Below are positions 24,948 through 32,209 of a stretch of 64,000 nt of DNA, in pieces (position 1 is the stretch's first letter; every line of letters starts with the position of its first letter). A model generated the notes under the pieces. That model did no database searches. It was not told the DNA's origin and saw only the letters and a program-made list of their open reading frames with translations. The position numbers and the translations under genes were made by a program. Source of the DNA: Phascolarctobacterium_A succinatutens_B (GTDB lineage Bacteria; Bacillota; Negativicutes; Acidaminococcales; Acidaminococcaceae); contig NZ_CAUDZA010000008.1 of the NCBI RefSeq assembly GCF_958453765.1, forward strand, positions 1-64,000. The letters are read 5' to 3'.

Positions 24948-25113
24948 GATAAATTCCTCCTCTTTAAGTAAAGTATTCTTTTACCTTGCGGAGGCTTGCG
25001 CTGCCTGTTGCCAAAATTTGCCTTGTTTCATTTTGGTTTTTACATTGCTCGCTCCGTTCGGTAAAGTAGGAAAAGCAAGAAGGATTAGTTGTTTTTCCTT
25101 TGCTTTTGGCTGT

Positions 25114-25168
25114 AGTATATCGAATTTTTAGTAACTTGTCCCTACCCGAAATGGCAAATTCGGGTAGG
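25114..25168 (-). promoter_or_regulatory. Regulon promoter site F (porin)
   Basis: Perfect arms CCTACCCGAA (25141-25150) and TTCGGGTAGG (25159-25168), 8-base centre, 21 bp to TATACT on the minus strand; -35 position GGGACA, which keeps the GACA of a normal -35. Confidence 0.85.
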
Positions 25169-25287
25169 ATGAGGGGAAATTTTTAGGAATTTTTTGATTT
25201 TCGTGGTGGTTTGAGAGAAAATTTTAACACCAGTAATCAAGATATTGTTCAAAAACCTACGCTATTAGTCTTGCCTGCCCCTTGGGG

Positions 25288-25906
25288 AAGGTGCCGAACG
25301 TAGTGAGGCGGAAGGGGGCCGCAAGCAGATGAGACTTTAATAAAGAAAGATGAGGCTCTCCTCGGGGAGAGCTGGCGCCCGCTAGGGCGACTGAGAGGGG
25401 ACTGCAGTTTATAGGCTTACATTTGAATTTAGATTGAAGAAATTTCGTACACAAATATTATTTGCTTGCAATCGTTATGCTTACGAATAGCATTATTTTC
25501 AGCATATCCCCTCTCCGCCTCGACAAGCTCGGCACCTCTCCCCAAGGAGAGGCTCTTTAGTACTGCTTTTCCATTTGTAAGGTGCCGAACGTAGTGAGGC
25601 GAAAGGGGGCCGCAAGCAGATGAGACTTTAATAAAGAAAGATGAGGCTCTCCTTGGGGAGAGCTGGCGCCCGCCAGGGCGACTGAGAGGGGACTGCAGTT
25701 TATAGGCTTACATTTGAATTTAGATTGAAGAAATTTCGTACACAAATATTATTTGCTTGCAATCGTTATGCTTACGAATAGCATTATTTTCAGCATATCC
25801 CCTCTCCGCCTCGACAAGCTCGGCACCTCTCCCCAAGGAGAGGCTCTTTAGTACTGCTTTCCATCTGTAAGGTGCCGAACGTAGTGAGGCGGAAGGAGGC
25901 TCTCCC
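25288..25906. repeat. Tandem 290-bp repeat, two full copies and a partial third
   Basis: The unit starts AAGGTGCCGAACGTAGTGAG and recurs at 25288, 25579 and 25869. Copies 1 and 2 differ at only a few bases. Each contains CTCTCC...GGGGAGAG hairpins and the inverted CCCCTCTCCGCCTCG block. Frames inside it (such as MCTKFLQSKFKCKP) appear in both copies and carry no gene-like features. It lies between the porin promoter and hsp20. Confidence 0.9.
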
Positions 25907-25940
25907 CCACTTTTTGTAATTTCTGTGAAATCGTCAGAAA

Positions 25941-25967
25941 TTAGCACTCAACGCTTGACAGTGCTAA
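25941..25967. promoter_or_regulatory. CIRCE element (HrcA operator)
   Basis: TTAGCACTC, nine bases, CAGTGCTAA: one mismatch from the consensus TTAGCACTC-N9-GAGTGCTAA. It overlaps the hsp20 -35, so HrcA bound here would repress the small heat-shock gene. Confidence 0.93.
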
Positions 25968-25983
25968 CAAATAGTGGTATAAC
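25955..25983 (+). promoter_or_regulatory. hsp20 promoter
   Basis: TTGACA, 17 bp, TATAAC. The -35 lies inside the CIRCE element. The predicted leader is about 135 bases. Confidence 0.85.
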
Positions 25984-26126
25984 ATAATCAACAAAGGAAA
26001 TGAGCTACAGGAGCTGCAAGGGCAGCACCCGCAAAGCACAAATCCCGCGTTGGCAATCAAAACAATACTTGCTGCATCAACATTAAAATGACTACAACAA
26101 GCGCAATAAAATTGGAGGAATGACTT

Positions 26127-26576
26127 ATGATGATGCCTAGTGTATTTGGTGAAAGCTTATTTGATGATTTAATGGATTTTCCGTTTGAAAAAGAGTTCTT
26201 CGGTCATCGCAATCCGTTGTACGGTAAACATGCCCAGAACGTTATGAAAACCGATATCAAGGAATCGGATACCGCTTATGAAATGGATATCGACCTGCCG
26301 GGCTTCAAAAAAGAGGACGTCAGCGCCAAACTGGAAAACGGTTATCTGACCATTACCGCTGCCAAAGGCCTCGACAAGGACGAAAAGAACGATAAAGGCG
26401 TTTACATCCGCCGTGAACGTTACAGCGGTCAATGTGCAAGAACTTTCTATGTCGGCGAAGCAGTTACCCAAGAAGATATCAAGGCTAAATTCGAAGACGG
26501 TATCCTGAAGGTTACTATTCCTAAGGTTGAGCCTAAAAAAGTTGAAGACAAAAAATATATTGCCATTGAAGGCTAA
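26127..26576 (+). CDS. hsp20: Small heat-shock protein, Hsp20 family
   Basis: 149 residues with an alpha-crystallin domain from about 40 to 140: DIKESDTAYEMDIDLPGFKKEDV, then AKLENGYLTITA and FEDGILKVTIPK. It holds unfolding proteins in soluble complexes in the cytoplasm. The N-terminal MMMPSVFGESLFDDLMDFPF is typical of Firmicute Hsp18-type proteins. GGAGGA is 7 bp before the start. Controlled by HrcA through the CIRCE element and ended by a strong terminator. Confidence 0.96.
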   Translation: MMMPSVFGESLFDDLMDFPFEKEFFGHRNPLYGKHAQNVMKTDIKESDTAYEMDIDLPGFKKEDVSAKLENGYLTITAAKGLDKDEKNDKGVYIRRERYSGQCARTFYVGEAVTQEDIKAKFEDGILKVTIPKVEPKKVEDKKYIAIEG

Positions 26577-26607
26577 TACATAAAAACCAACATCATCCTT
26601 TCAAAAT

Positions 26608-26649
26608 AAAACGGCCGCCGGAGCATTTGCTTCGGCGGCCGTTTTATTT
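26608..26649. terminator. Bidirectional terminator between hsp20 and sstT
   Basis: AAAACGGCCGCCG pairs with CGGCGGCCGTTTT, with T-runs on both strands between convergent genes. Confidence 0.92.
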
Positions 26650-26660
26650 GTTATGTTAAA

Positions 26661-27917
26661 TTAAATGTTGTCTCTCGGAACCAGGTCTTCGCCCTTCAAA
26701 GTACCTTCCTTAGCGCGTTCTGCAAATTCTGCAGTAGCGGTAAAGAGAACGTCACTGGAGCTGTTGAGCGCAGTTTCGCAAGCATCCTCCAGTACAGAGA
26801 TGATGAAGCCAACGCCAACAACCTGCATAGCAATATCATTGCTGATACCAAAGGAAGCGCAGGCAACCGGAATCAGCAGCAGGGAGCCGCCGGCAACACC
26901 GGAAGCACCGCAGGCACCAACGGTAGAAACGATGCACAGCAAGAGAGCTGTCGGCATATCAACATGAATGCCCAGAGTATGGGCAGCAGCAAGCGCCAGT
27001 ACGGAAATGGTGATGGAAGCACCGGCCATGTTGATGGTTGCGCCTAACGGAATGGAAATTGCGTAGGTATCAGGATTCAGGCCCAGACGTTTGCACAGAG
27101 CCATGTTTACAGGGATGTTAGCAGCGGAGCTGCGGGTAAAGAAAGCGTATACGCCGGATTCGCGGATGGTTGCCCAAACCAGCGGATACGGATTGCGGCG
27201 GATGTTGAAGTAAACGATCAACGGGTTCATAACCAGCGCTACCAGGAAGTAGGAGCTGATGAGCACTGCCAGCAGGTGTACATAGCTGGAAATTGCGGAC
27301 AGACCGCTGTCGCTGATAGAGGTTGCCACCAGGCCCATGATGCCCAGAGGAGCGAAATGGATAACCCATTTAACAACCAGGGTGATAGCTTTAGCAACAT
27401 CGTCCAAAGCGTTTTTGGTGTGCTCGTTGGCAGCCAGATTCATAGCCAGTCCAAAGACTACAGCCCATGCCAGAATACCGATGTAGTTGGCATGCAGTAA
27501 AGCAGCAATCGGGTTGTCTACAACACTCAGAATCAGGTTATGCAGAACCTCAACGATACCGCTGGGCGGGTTGAGCTTAGCATCCGCAACCTGCAGGTGC
27601 AGAGTGGTAGGTGCTAGGAAGGACAGGCTTACACCAACTAAGGATGCAAAGAAGGTGCCTACAACATATAAACCGATAATAGGCTTCATATTTGCTTCGC
27701 CGCCGCTTTTCTTTTTGGCCATAGCGTTCATAACCAAGAAGAAAACCAGCACCGGAGCAACGCCCTTTAATGCTCTTACAAACAGGTCACCGAAGATAGT
27801 AACAACAGGTACCGCTTGCGGTACATAAAGTGCTAGCAGAATGCCGATGACAAGACCAACGGCAATTTGCTTGATGAGTGCGACTTCATTGATAATCGCA
27901 GCAAATTTTCTAAACAT
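26661..27917 (-). CDS. sstT: Serine/threonine:sodium symporter SstT
   Basis: 418-residue member of the sodium:dicarboxylate (DAACS) symporter family. About eight transmembrane spans and two re-entrant loops are suggested; key motifs are FFTRSSAANIPVNM (serine-rich hairpin), GATINMAGASITI (the NMxGT-type sodium site) and GACGASGVAGGSL. Imports serine and threonine with sodium at the inner membrane. Good full length. It stands alone, convergent with hsp20. Confidence 0.92.
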   Translation of the reverse strand: MFRKFAAIINEVALIKQIAVGLVIGILLALYVPQAVPVVTIFGDLFVRALKGVAPVLVFFLVMNAMAKKKSGGEANMKPIIGLYVVGTFFASLVGVSLSFLAPTTLHLQVADAKLNPPSGIVEVLHNLILSVVDNPIAALLHANYIGILAWAVVFGLAMNLAANEHTKNALDDVAKAITLVVKWVIHFAPLGIMGLVATSISDSGLSAISSYVHLLAVLISSYFLVALVMNPLIVYFNIRRNPYPLVWATIRESGVYAFFTRSSAANIPVNMALCKRLGLNPDTYAISIPLGATINMAGASITISVLALAAAHTLGIHVDMPTALLLCIVSTVGACGASGVAGGSLLLIPVACASFGISNDIAMQVVGVGFIISVLEDACETALNSSSDVLFTATAEFAERAKEGTLKGEDLVPRDNI

Positions 27918-27962
27918 AATGAATTCCCCCTAATTTATACTCCCGTATACAACGATGTTCAT

Positions 27963-27991
27963 AGTATATATCATAAGTTAAACGATGTCAA
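27963..27991 (-). promoter_or_regulatory. sstT promoter
   Basis: Minus strand TTGACA, 17 bp, TATACT, about 45 bases before the start codon. Confidence 0.85.
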
Positions 27992-28160
27992 GCCTACAAT
28001 GAGTAATGTATTTGTAGAGTAGACACGAAAATTATCCGTACTCATAAAAGGGACTGATACCCTTAAAATGCAAATAAGTGTTACGCTTGTTACAAAATTG
28101 CACAGACTGTAAAAAAATCTGGCGTACTATTGTGCAATGAGAGAATATCTTTACCGACAG

Positions 28161-28189
28161 TTGACATGCTGTGCAAGATAAACTATTCT
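28161..28189 (+). promoter_or_regulatory. Promoter of the PHP-domain gene
   Basis: TTGACA, 17 bp, TATTCT, about 65 bases before the TTG start. The rest of the 340-bp sstT/PHP gap shows no gene. Confidence 0.75.
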
Positions 28190-28209
28190 ATAAGTATACA
28201 AAATACATC

Positions 28210-28233
28210 ATTACTGCACAAAAAAGCAGTAAT
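28210..28233 (+). promoter_or_regulatory. Hairpin in the PHP-gene leader
   Basis: ATTACTGC, eight A-rich bases, GCAGTAAT: a perfect 8-bp stem or operator between the promoter and the start codon. No family is recognised. Confidence 0.5.
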
Positions 28234-28256
28234 ACTATAGAAGGGAGCTGCTTATA

Positions 28257-29093
28257 TTGTCGGTAAGAGCTGATTTACATATACATACAACGGCCTCAGA
28301 CGGCACCTGGACACCGGCGGAGCTGATTGCCGAAGCGCAAAAGCAGCAGCTGGGACTGATTGCCGTAACGGACCATGACAGCGTAGCCAACGTTGCGGAA
28401 GCGATGACGTTGGCAGCGGCAGCAGGCATTACGCTGCTGCCGGCGGCGGAAATCTGCTCCACCAAGGAGGATTTGTCGTTTCATATTCTGGGCTATGGCA
28501 TTGATATCCATAATAAACAGCTGCTGGAATTAATGCAGCATAACGAAGCACTGCTGGAGCAGAAGGATGTGGACAGCATTCACCTGCTGGCGCGCGACGG
28601 CTGGCCTGTCGATGAAGCGGAGTTTGCCCGTTATACCTACGACAGACGTCGCGGCGGCTGGCGTGCCCTCGCCTATTTGATTGACAAGGGACTTTGCACG
28701 GGCGTGAGCGATTTCTTTCAGCGCATCTTTACGCCGGAGCATGACTTGGGCTTTCCAGAGTTTCCTGCCATCAGCGAGGTAATCACAGCAATTCACGCTG
28801 CCGGCGGCGCAGCACTGTGCGCGCATGCCGCCAGCGGCTTTCACGGCCCCGGACTGGAGCGTGTGCTCGACATCCTGCGGACGGAGAAATTCGACGGCTT
28901 TGAGTGCTACCACTCCAACCATTCGGAAGAAGGAACGCAGCGCCTGCTGCAGCATTGTCAAAAGCACGGTCTGCTTATCAGCGGCGGCAGCGACTGCCAT
29001 GGTACATTTGTGCCGGGGAGACGTTTGGGACAGCCTTTGGTCACTGCCGATATGCTGCGCTTGGACGGCCTTTTGCCGCAAGATGTAAAATAA
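28257..29093 (+). CDS. PHP-domain phosphoesterase, RnaAM/YciV-like
   Basis: 278 residues. The PHP metal motifs are present: ADLHIHTTASDGT at the start, TDHDS, the PAAEICS glutamate, CAHAA and SDCHG near the end. Relatives are nucleoside 3',5'-bisphosphate phosphatases or 5'-3' exoribonucleases that hydrolyse short 5'-phosphorylated RNA. Begins with TTG after a GGGAG Shine-Dalgarno; the second residue context (SVRADLHIH) fits family N-termini. Monocistronic. Confidence 0.88.
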   Translation: MSVRADLHIHTTASDGTWTPAELIAEAQKQQLGLIAVTDHDSVANVAEAMTLAAAAGITLLPAAEICSTKEDLSFHILGYGIDIHNKQLLELMQHNEALLEQKDVDSIHLLARDGWPVDEAEFARYTYDRRRGGWRALAYLIDKGLCTGVSDFFQRIFTPEHDLGFPEFPAISEVITAIHAAGGAALCAHAASGFHGPGLERVLDILRTEKFDGFECYHSNHSEEGTQRLLQHCQKHGLLISGGSDCHGTFVPGRRLGQPLVTADMLRLDGLLPQDVK

Positions 29094-29247
29094 TCCGAAA
29101 AATATTTGTTAAAACATGAAAAACGTTCGACTTTTTCCTCTGACTGTGCTATGATATTACCATAAAATATAACAAAGTTAACACTGACAAGAAATTCCGG
29201 CACTGAGCCTGCATTTACTTGTTGAGAAATTTTTAGGAGGCATTAAA

Positions 29248-30123
29248 ATGCAAGAGTACAAACCGTTTAAATCCGGCAAGGTTCGTGAGATGTATGATGT
29301 TGGTGACAGCATTATTATGGTTGCCACTGACCGTATTTCCGCATTTGACCATATTCTGAAAAACATGATTGTGAAAAAAGGCACTGTGCTGACTCAGATT
29401 TCCAAATTCTGGTTTGATCTAACTAAAGACATCGTTCCTAACCATATGATTTCCGTTGATACCAAGGATATGCCCGAATTCTTCCAGAAACCCGAATTCA
29501 CTGGCAACAGCATGAAATGCAAAAAGCTGAACATGCTGCCTATCGAATGCATCGTTCGCGGCTACATCACCGGCAGCGGTTGGGAAAGCTACAAGAAAAC
29601 CGGCGAAATCTGCGGCATTAAGCTTCCCGAAGGCCTGCAGGAATCCCAAAAGCTGGCTGAGCCCATCTTCACCCCCAGCACCAAGGCTGAAATCGGTGAC
29701 CATGACGAAAACATCAGCGTAGAGCAAAGCATCGAAATCCTGGAAAAACTGTATCCGGGCCGTGGCAAAGAATATGCTCTGAAGCTGCGTGACTACACTA
29801 TTGCTATCTACAAAAAATGTGCTGCCTATGCTCTGGAGCGTGGCATCATCATTGCCGATACCAAATTTGAATTTGGTCTGGATGAAAACGGCGAGGTTGT
29901 ACTGGGTGACGAAATGATTACCCCGGACTGCTCCCGCTTCTGGCCGTTGGAAGGCTACAAGGTTGGCCAAGGCCAGCCCTCCTATGATAAGCAATTTGTC
30001 CGCGACTGGCTGAGCGCTAACCCGGATGCAGGCTACGAGCTGCCGCAGGATGTTATCGACAAAACCATCGGCAAATACATCGAAGCATATGAACTGCTGA
30101 CAGGTCAAAAGTTTGACTTTTAA
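29248..30123 (+). CDS. purC: Phosphoribosylaminoimidazole-succinocarboxamide synthase
   Basis: SAICAR synthase, step 7/8 of purine synthesis: joins aspartate to CAIR with ATP in the cytoplasm. The 291-residue length is that of the longer bacterial/fungal form. Motifs: SGKVREMYDVGD, VATDRISAFDHIL, the IVRGYITGSGWESY signature and DTKFEFG. Strong AGGAGG upstream. No other pur gene is adjacent. A promoter-like TATGAT stands about 95 bases upstream. Confidence 0.97.
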   Translation: MQEYKPFKSGKVREMYDVGDSIIMVATDRISAFDHILKNMIVKKGTVLTQISKFWFDLTKDIVPNHMISVDTKDMPEFFQKPEFTGNSMKCKKLNMLPIECIVRGYITGSGWESYKKTGEICGIKLPEGLQESQKLAEPIFTPSTKAEIGDHDENISVEQSIEILEKLYPGRGKEYALKLRDYTIAIYKKCAAYALERGIIIADTKFEFGLDENGEVVLGDEMITPDCSRFWPLEGYKVGQGQPSYDKQFVRDWLSANPDAGYELPQDVIDKTIGKYIEAYELLTGQKFDF

Positions 30124-30206
30124 TTCTGAAAATGCTTTAAAACTGTAACTTTTGTTGCAGTAGCAACAGGCTCAGGAAAATTTTAACGCTCTTTACAAAA
30201 AAATTG

Positions 30207-30235
30207 TTTACAACCATGGACATTGGTTGTATAAT
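30207..30235 (+). promoter_or_regulatory. Strong promoter with palindromic operator after purC
   Basis: TTTACA, 17 bp, TATAAT. The spacer is a palindrome, TACAACCA (30209-30216) and TGGTTGTA (30224-30231), typical of a repressor site between -35 and -10. TetR-family proteins bind sites of this shape and a tetR gene lies 400 bp downstream; the link is inference. Confidence 0.65.
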
Positions 30236-30244
30236 TTCACCATA

Positions 30245-30299
30245 AACAACAACGGAGTTGGAACAGCGCAAGCTGTCTGTTTCCGTTGTTGTTTTTTGT
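30245..30299 (+). terminator. Hairpin and U-run directly after the 30.2-kb promoter
   Basis: AACAACAACGGA pairs with TCCGTTGTTGTT (30282-30293), with inner AACAGC/GCTGT pairing, then TTTT. It starts only about 10 bases after the -10 hexamer, so the promoter would make an RNA of about 58 bases that is all hairpin. It also terminates purC. Confidence 0.7.
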
Positions 30300-30329
30300 T
30301 TCTCCGATCACTACAGATATAATACATTA

Positions 30330-30526
30330 GTGTAAGAGAATCCGTAAATAAAATAGTGCTTAATCGCGTAACGTATCGCCACCGTAAAAACAGAGAAGGT
30401 GGTTCGTGGAAGCGGCCAATTGAGGGGACTTTTGGAAATGCTAAAAGCACAAAGCACTGACGGCTGAGGGGCCGGACAGCAGTTACGCGAAATAAAAATG
30501 CCCGCGGCGAGCGGGTTTTTTATTTT
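30330..30526 (+). ncRNA. Candidate structured RNA, family unknown
   Basis: A TATAAT at 30318-30323 precedes a transcript of about 195 bases ending at a terminator. CGCGTAAC (30365-30372) pairs with GTTACGCG (30482-30489). CCACC/GGTGG (30379-30402) forms an inner hairpin. AGTGCTT (30355-30361) can pair with AAGCACT (30452-30458), which would cross the closing stem as a pseudoknot or alternative fold. TGAGGGG occurs twice in loops. No open frame is plausible. Size is near that of 6S RNA, but I cannot confirm that family. Confidence 0.5.
30501..30526 (+). terminator. Terminator of the structured RNA
   Basis: CCCGC, GGCGA loop, GCGGG, then TTTTTTATTTT. The minus strand also has a T-run, so it may act in both directions. 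Confidence 0.85.
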
Positions 30527-30655
30527 GTCACGAAACGTAAAATTCCGGCTAATAAAACATGTAAACTTCACTAGCAATTATCCGCATAAAAAGGTATAAT
30601 TAATGTAATAAATGTACGAAAAAATTTCCTATTTAGGATAGTTGGAGGTTTCATA

Positions 30656-31327
30656 GTGGCAATAGACACGTCATTACCTAAGGATATAAGAATTTTGCAG
30701 GCAGCGGAAGAAGTTTTTTCGCAGCATGGCTATGAAAAAGCCACGCTCGATGAAATAATAGCCCTGGCTGACGTAGGCAAGGGAACTGTCTATAAATACT
30801 TCGGCAATAAGGAGCACCTTTTCTACAAGTCGGTTGCCGATAAAAATGCACCTTTTTTGGAGGAACTGCATCAGGCTGTCAACAGCGTCGACAGCTTTGA
30901 GGAGAAGCTCAAAAAATATTTTGAAGTAATGGTGCATTTTTACGTTGCCAACAGTACTCTGTGGCAAATTATCTGCTTTGAAATGCTCGGCGGCACCAAT
31001 GGCTGCAGAGTTAAGCCTGACGGTGACGGCTTTAAGGTTGTTCCCCGCTATAATTCTATAAAATTGAGTGAGGAAACGATTGAACGCATCCTGCGTTATC
31101 ACAAAATCCTGCATGATGAATATGATATTTTAGCCAAGCTTATCGAGCAGGCAATGCAGGACAATTTGCTTAAAGAAGACACGGTACCGGAGATTACCAC
31201 TAAGTTTGTTTTCTTCGGTGTAGCCATGAGCATCTTTAACCAAAGCGACGATATTGCTGCTGATATGACAGACAAGGAAGCAGCAAGAATAATTACCGAC
31301 CACTTTTTGCGTGGCAACGCACGTTGA
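30656..31327 (+). CDS. TetR-family transcription regulator
   Basis: 223 residues. N-terminal helix-turn-helix: ILQAAEEVFSQHGYEKATLDEI and VGKGTVYKYFGNKEHLF match the TetR consensus. The ligand domain is not diagnostic. Begins with GTG after GGAGGT at 7 bp. No transporter or enzyme is adjacent on the same strand, so the target is unclear; the palindromic promoter at 30.2 kb is one candidate. Confidence 0.92.
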   Translation: MAIDTSLPKDIRILQAAEEVFSQHGYEKATLDEIIALADVGKGTVYKYFGNKEHLFYKSVADKNAPFLEELHQAVNSVDSFEEKLKKYFEVMVHFYVANSTLWQIICFEMLGGTNGCRVKPDGDGFKVVPRYNSIKLSEETIERILRYHKILHDEYDILAKLIEQAMQDNLLKEDTVPEITTKFVFFGVAMSIFNQSDDIAADMTDKEAARIITDHFLRGNAR

Positions 31328-31337
31328 CGCGCATATT

Positions 31338-31370
31338 AAAAGCAGCTGCCGCATTGCGACAGCTGCTTTT
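31338..31370. terminator. Terminator between tetR and the flavin-reductase-like gene
   Basis: AAAAGCAGCTG pairs with CAGCTGCTTTT between convergent genes; serves both strands. Confidence 0.88.
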
Positions 31371-31394
31371 GCGTTTGTTACAGTTCTTCGCCTG

Positions 31395-31904
31395 TTATTC
31401 TTCTACGTAAGCTGCAGTAATGACACCGGTGTAGCAGGTGTGCCAATCCTTGTTGGCATACCATTTTTCGCCCAGCTCCTTGTCGAACTTATCCTCCGCC
31501 ATGGTGTAGTGTTCTACAATTTTGCATTCCAAGTGCAGGCCACAGCCCTTGATAACAGGAACGCTGACAGTCTCGCCTGCTTCCGTAGTCAAGCCTGCAG
31601 CAGCAAACTTGTCCAGATCACGCCCGGACTTGCTGCCGCAAAGACCGAGTGCCTGAGCAAAGCCCTCTTTTACCGGGAAGCTCACGGTAAATTCCGGGTT
31701 AGCGTCAATCAGCTCCTTGGTATAACGGCTTTGGCGCACCATAACGGTGAAGGTCGGCTGTCCCCACTTAAAGCCCAGGCTGCCCCAGCCGATTGTCATG
31801 GTGTTCTGCTTGCCTTCGGCAGCAGTGTTCAAAAACGCACCCTTGGACAGAGTCTTTAAAATTGCTTCGCCCTGCTCAAAGGCGTTAATTTTTTTCATAG
31901 TCAT
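31395..31904 (-). CDS. Flavin reductase-like FMN-binding protein
   Basis: 169 residues of the split-barrel flavin reductase/FMN-binding family: FLNTAAEGKQNTMTIGWGSLG at the N-terminus and QSRYTKELIDANPEFTVSFP in the middle are typical. Probably binds FMN and transfers electrons in the cytoplasm; substrate unknown. GGAGGT is 7 bp before the start. Single gene, convergent with tetR. Confidence 0.88.
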   Translation of the reverse strand: MTMKKINAFEQGEAILKTLSKGAFLNTAAEGKQNTMTIGWGSLGFKWGQPTFTVMVRQSRYTKELIDANPEFTVSFPVKEGFAQALGLCGSKSGRDLDKFAAAGLTTEAGETVSVPVIKGCGLHLECKIVEHYTMAEDKFDKELGEKWYANKDWHTCYTGVITAAYVEE

Positions 31905-31929
31905 AACAAAAACCTCCTCATTTGCTTTA

Positions 31930-32082
31930 CAAGAATATTATACAGCGTTTGCGCAAGCTATGTGTAAATTTTTGAGGAACTCGTGCGCAAGCAGGCAAAA
32001 CGATAGCGCTAAACATGTGCGCTCCCCTCGCCTATCCGATGCGCTTTGCAAAAGTCCCTTGAAAAAGTTATTCGACAGCACT
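31930..32082. other. Intergenic region with no recognised feature
   Basis: A TATAAT-like hexamer near 31938-31943 (minus strand) may serve the flavin-reductase-like gene. Nothing else is identified before the gatB terminator. Confidence 0.4.
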
Positions 32083-32128
32083 CAAAAAGGCTCCCCTCCT
32101 GAACGTTGCCGTTCAGACGGGGAGCCTT
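32083..32128 (-). terminator. Terminator of the gatCAB operon
   Basis: AAGGCTCCCC pairs with GGGGAGCCTT, with inner CTGAAC/GTTCAG, and TTTTTGAG follows on the minus strand. Confidence 0.85.
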
Positions 32129-32209
32129 AAAATTACGCATACAGCTCATGCCGTTGCACACATCCGATTCGCACTCAACGAAGCAGATGGTGCTTTATGG
32201 ACAGTTGCC

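Noticed and set aside
25257..25745. Open frames beginning MCTKFLQSKFKCKP, in two copies
   Set aside because: Both lie wholly inside the 290-bp tandem repeat, share every feature because the DNA is duplicated, and have no Shine-Dalgarno. Repeat-derived, not genes.
25288..25906. Possible CRISPR array
   Set aside because: Units are about 290 bp, copies are nearly identical through their full length, there are no variable spacers and no cas genes.
30398..30410. GGTGG in the candidate RNA as a T-box
   Set aside because: The surrounding bases do not match the T-box antiterminator consensus and no aminoacyl-tRNA or amino-acid gene follows.
30208..30577. Minus-strand frames across the candidate RNA
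   Set aside because: They lack start signals and family similarity, and the region folds as RNA on the plus strand with terminators.
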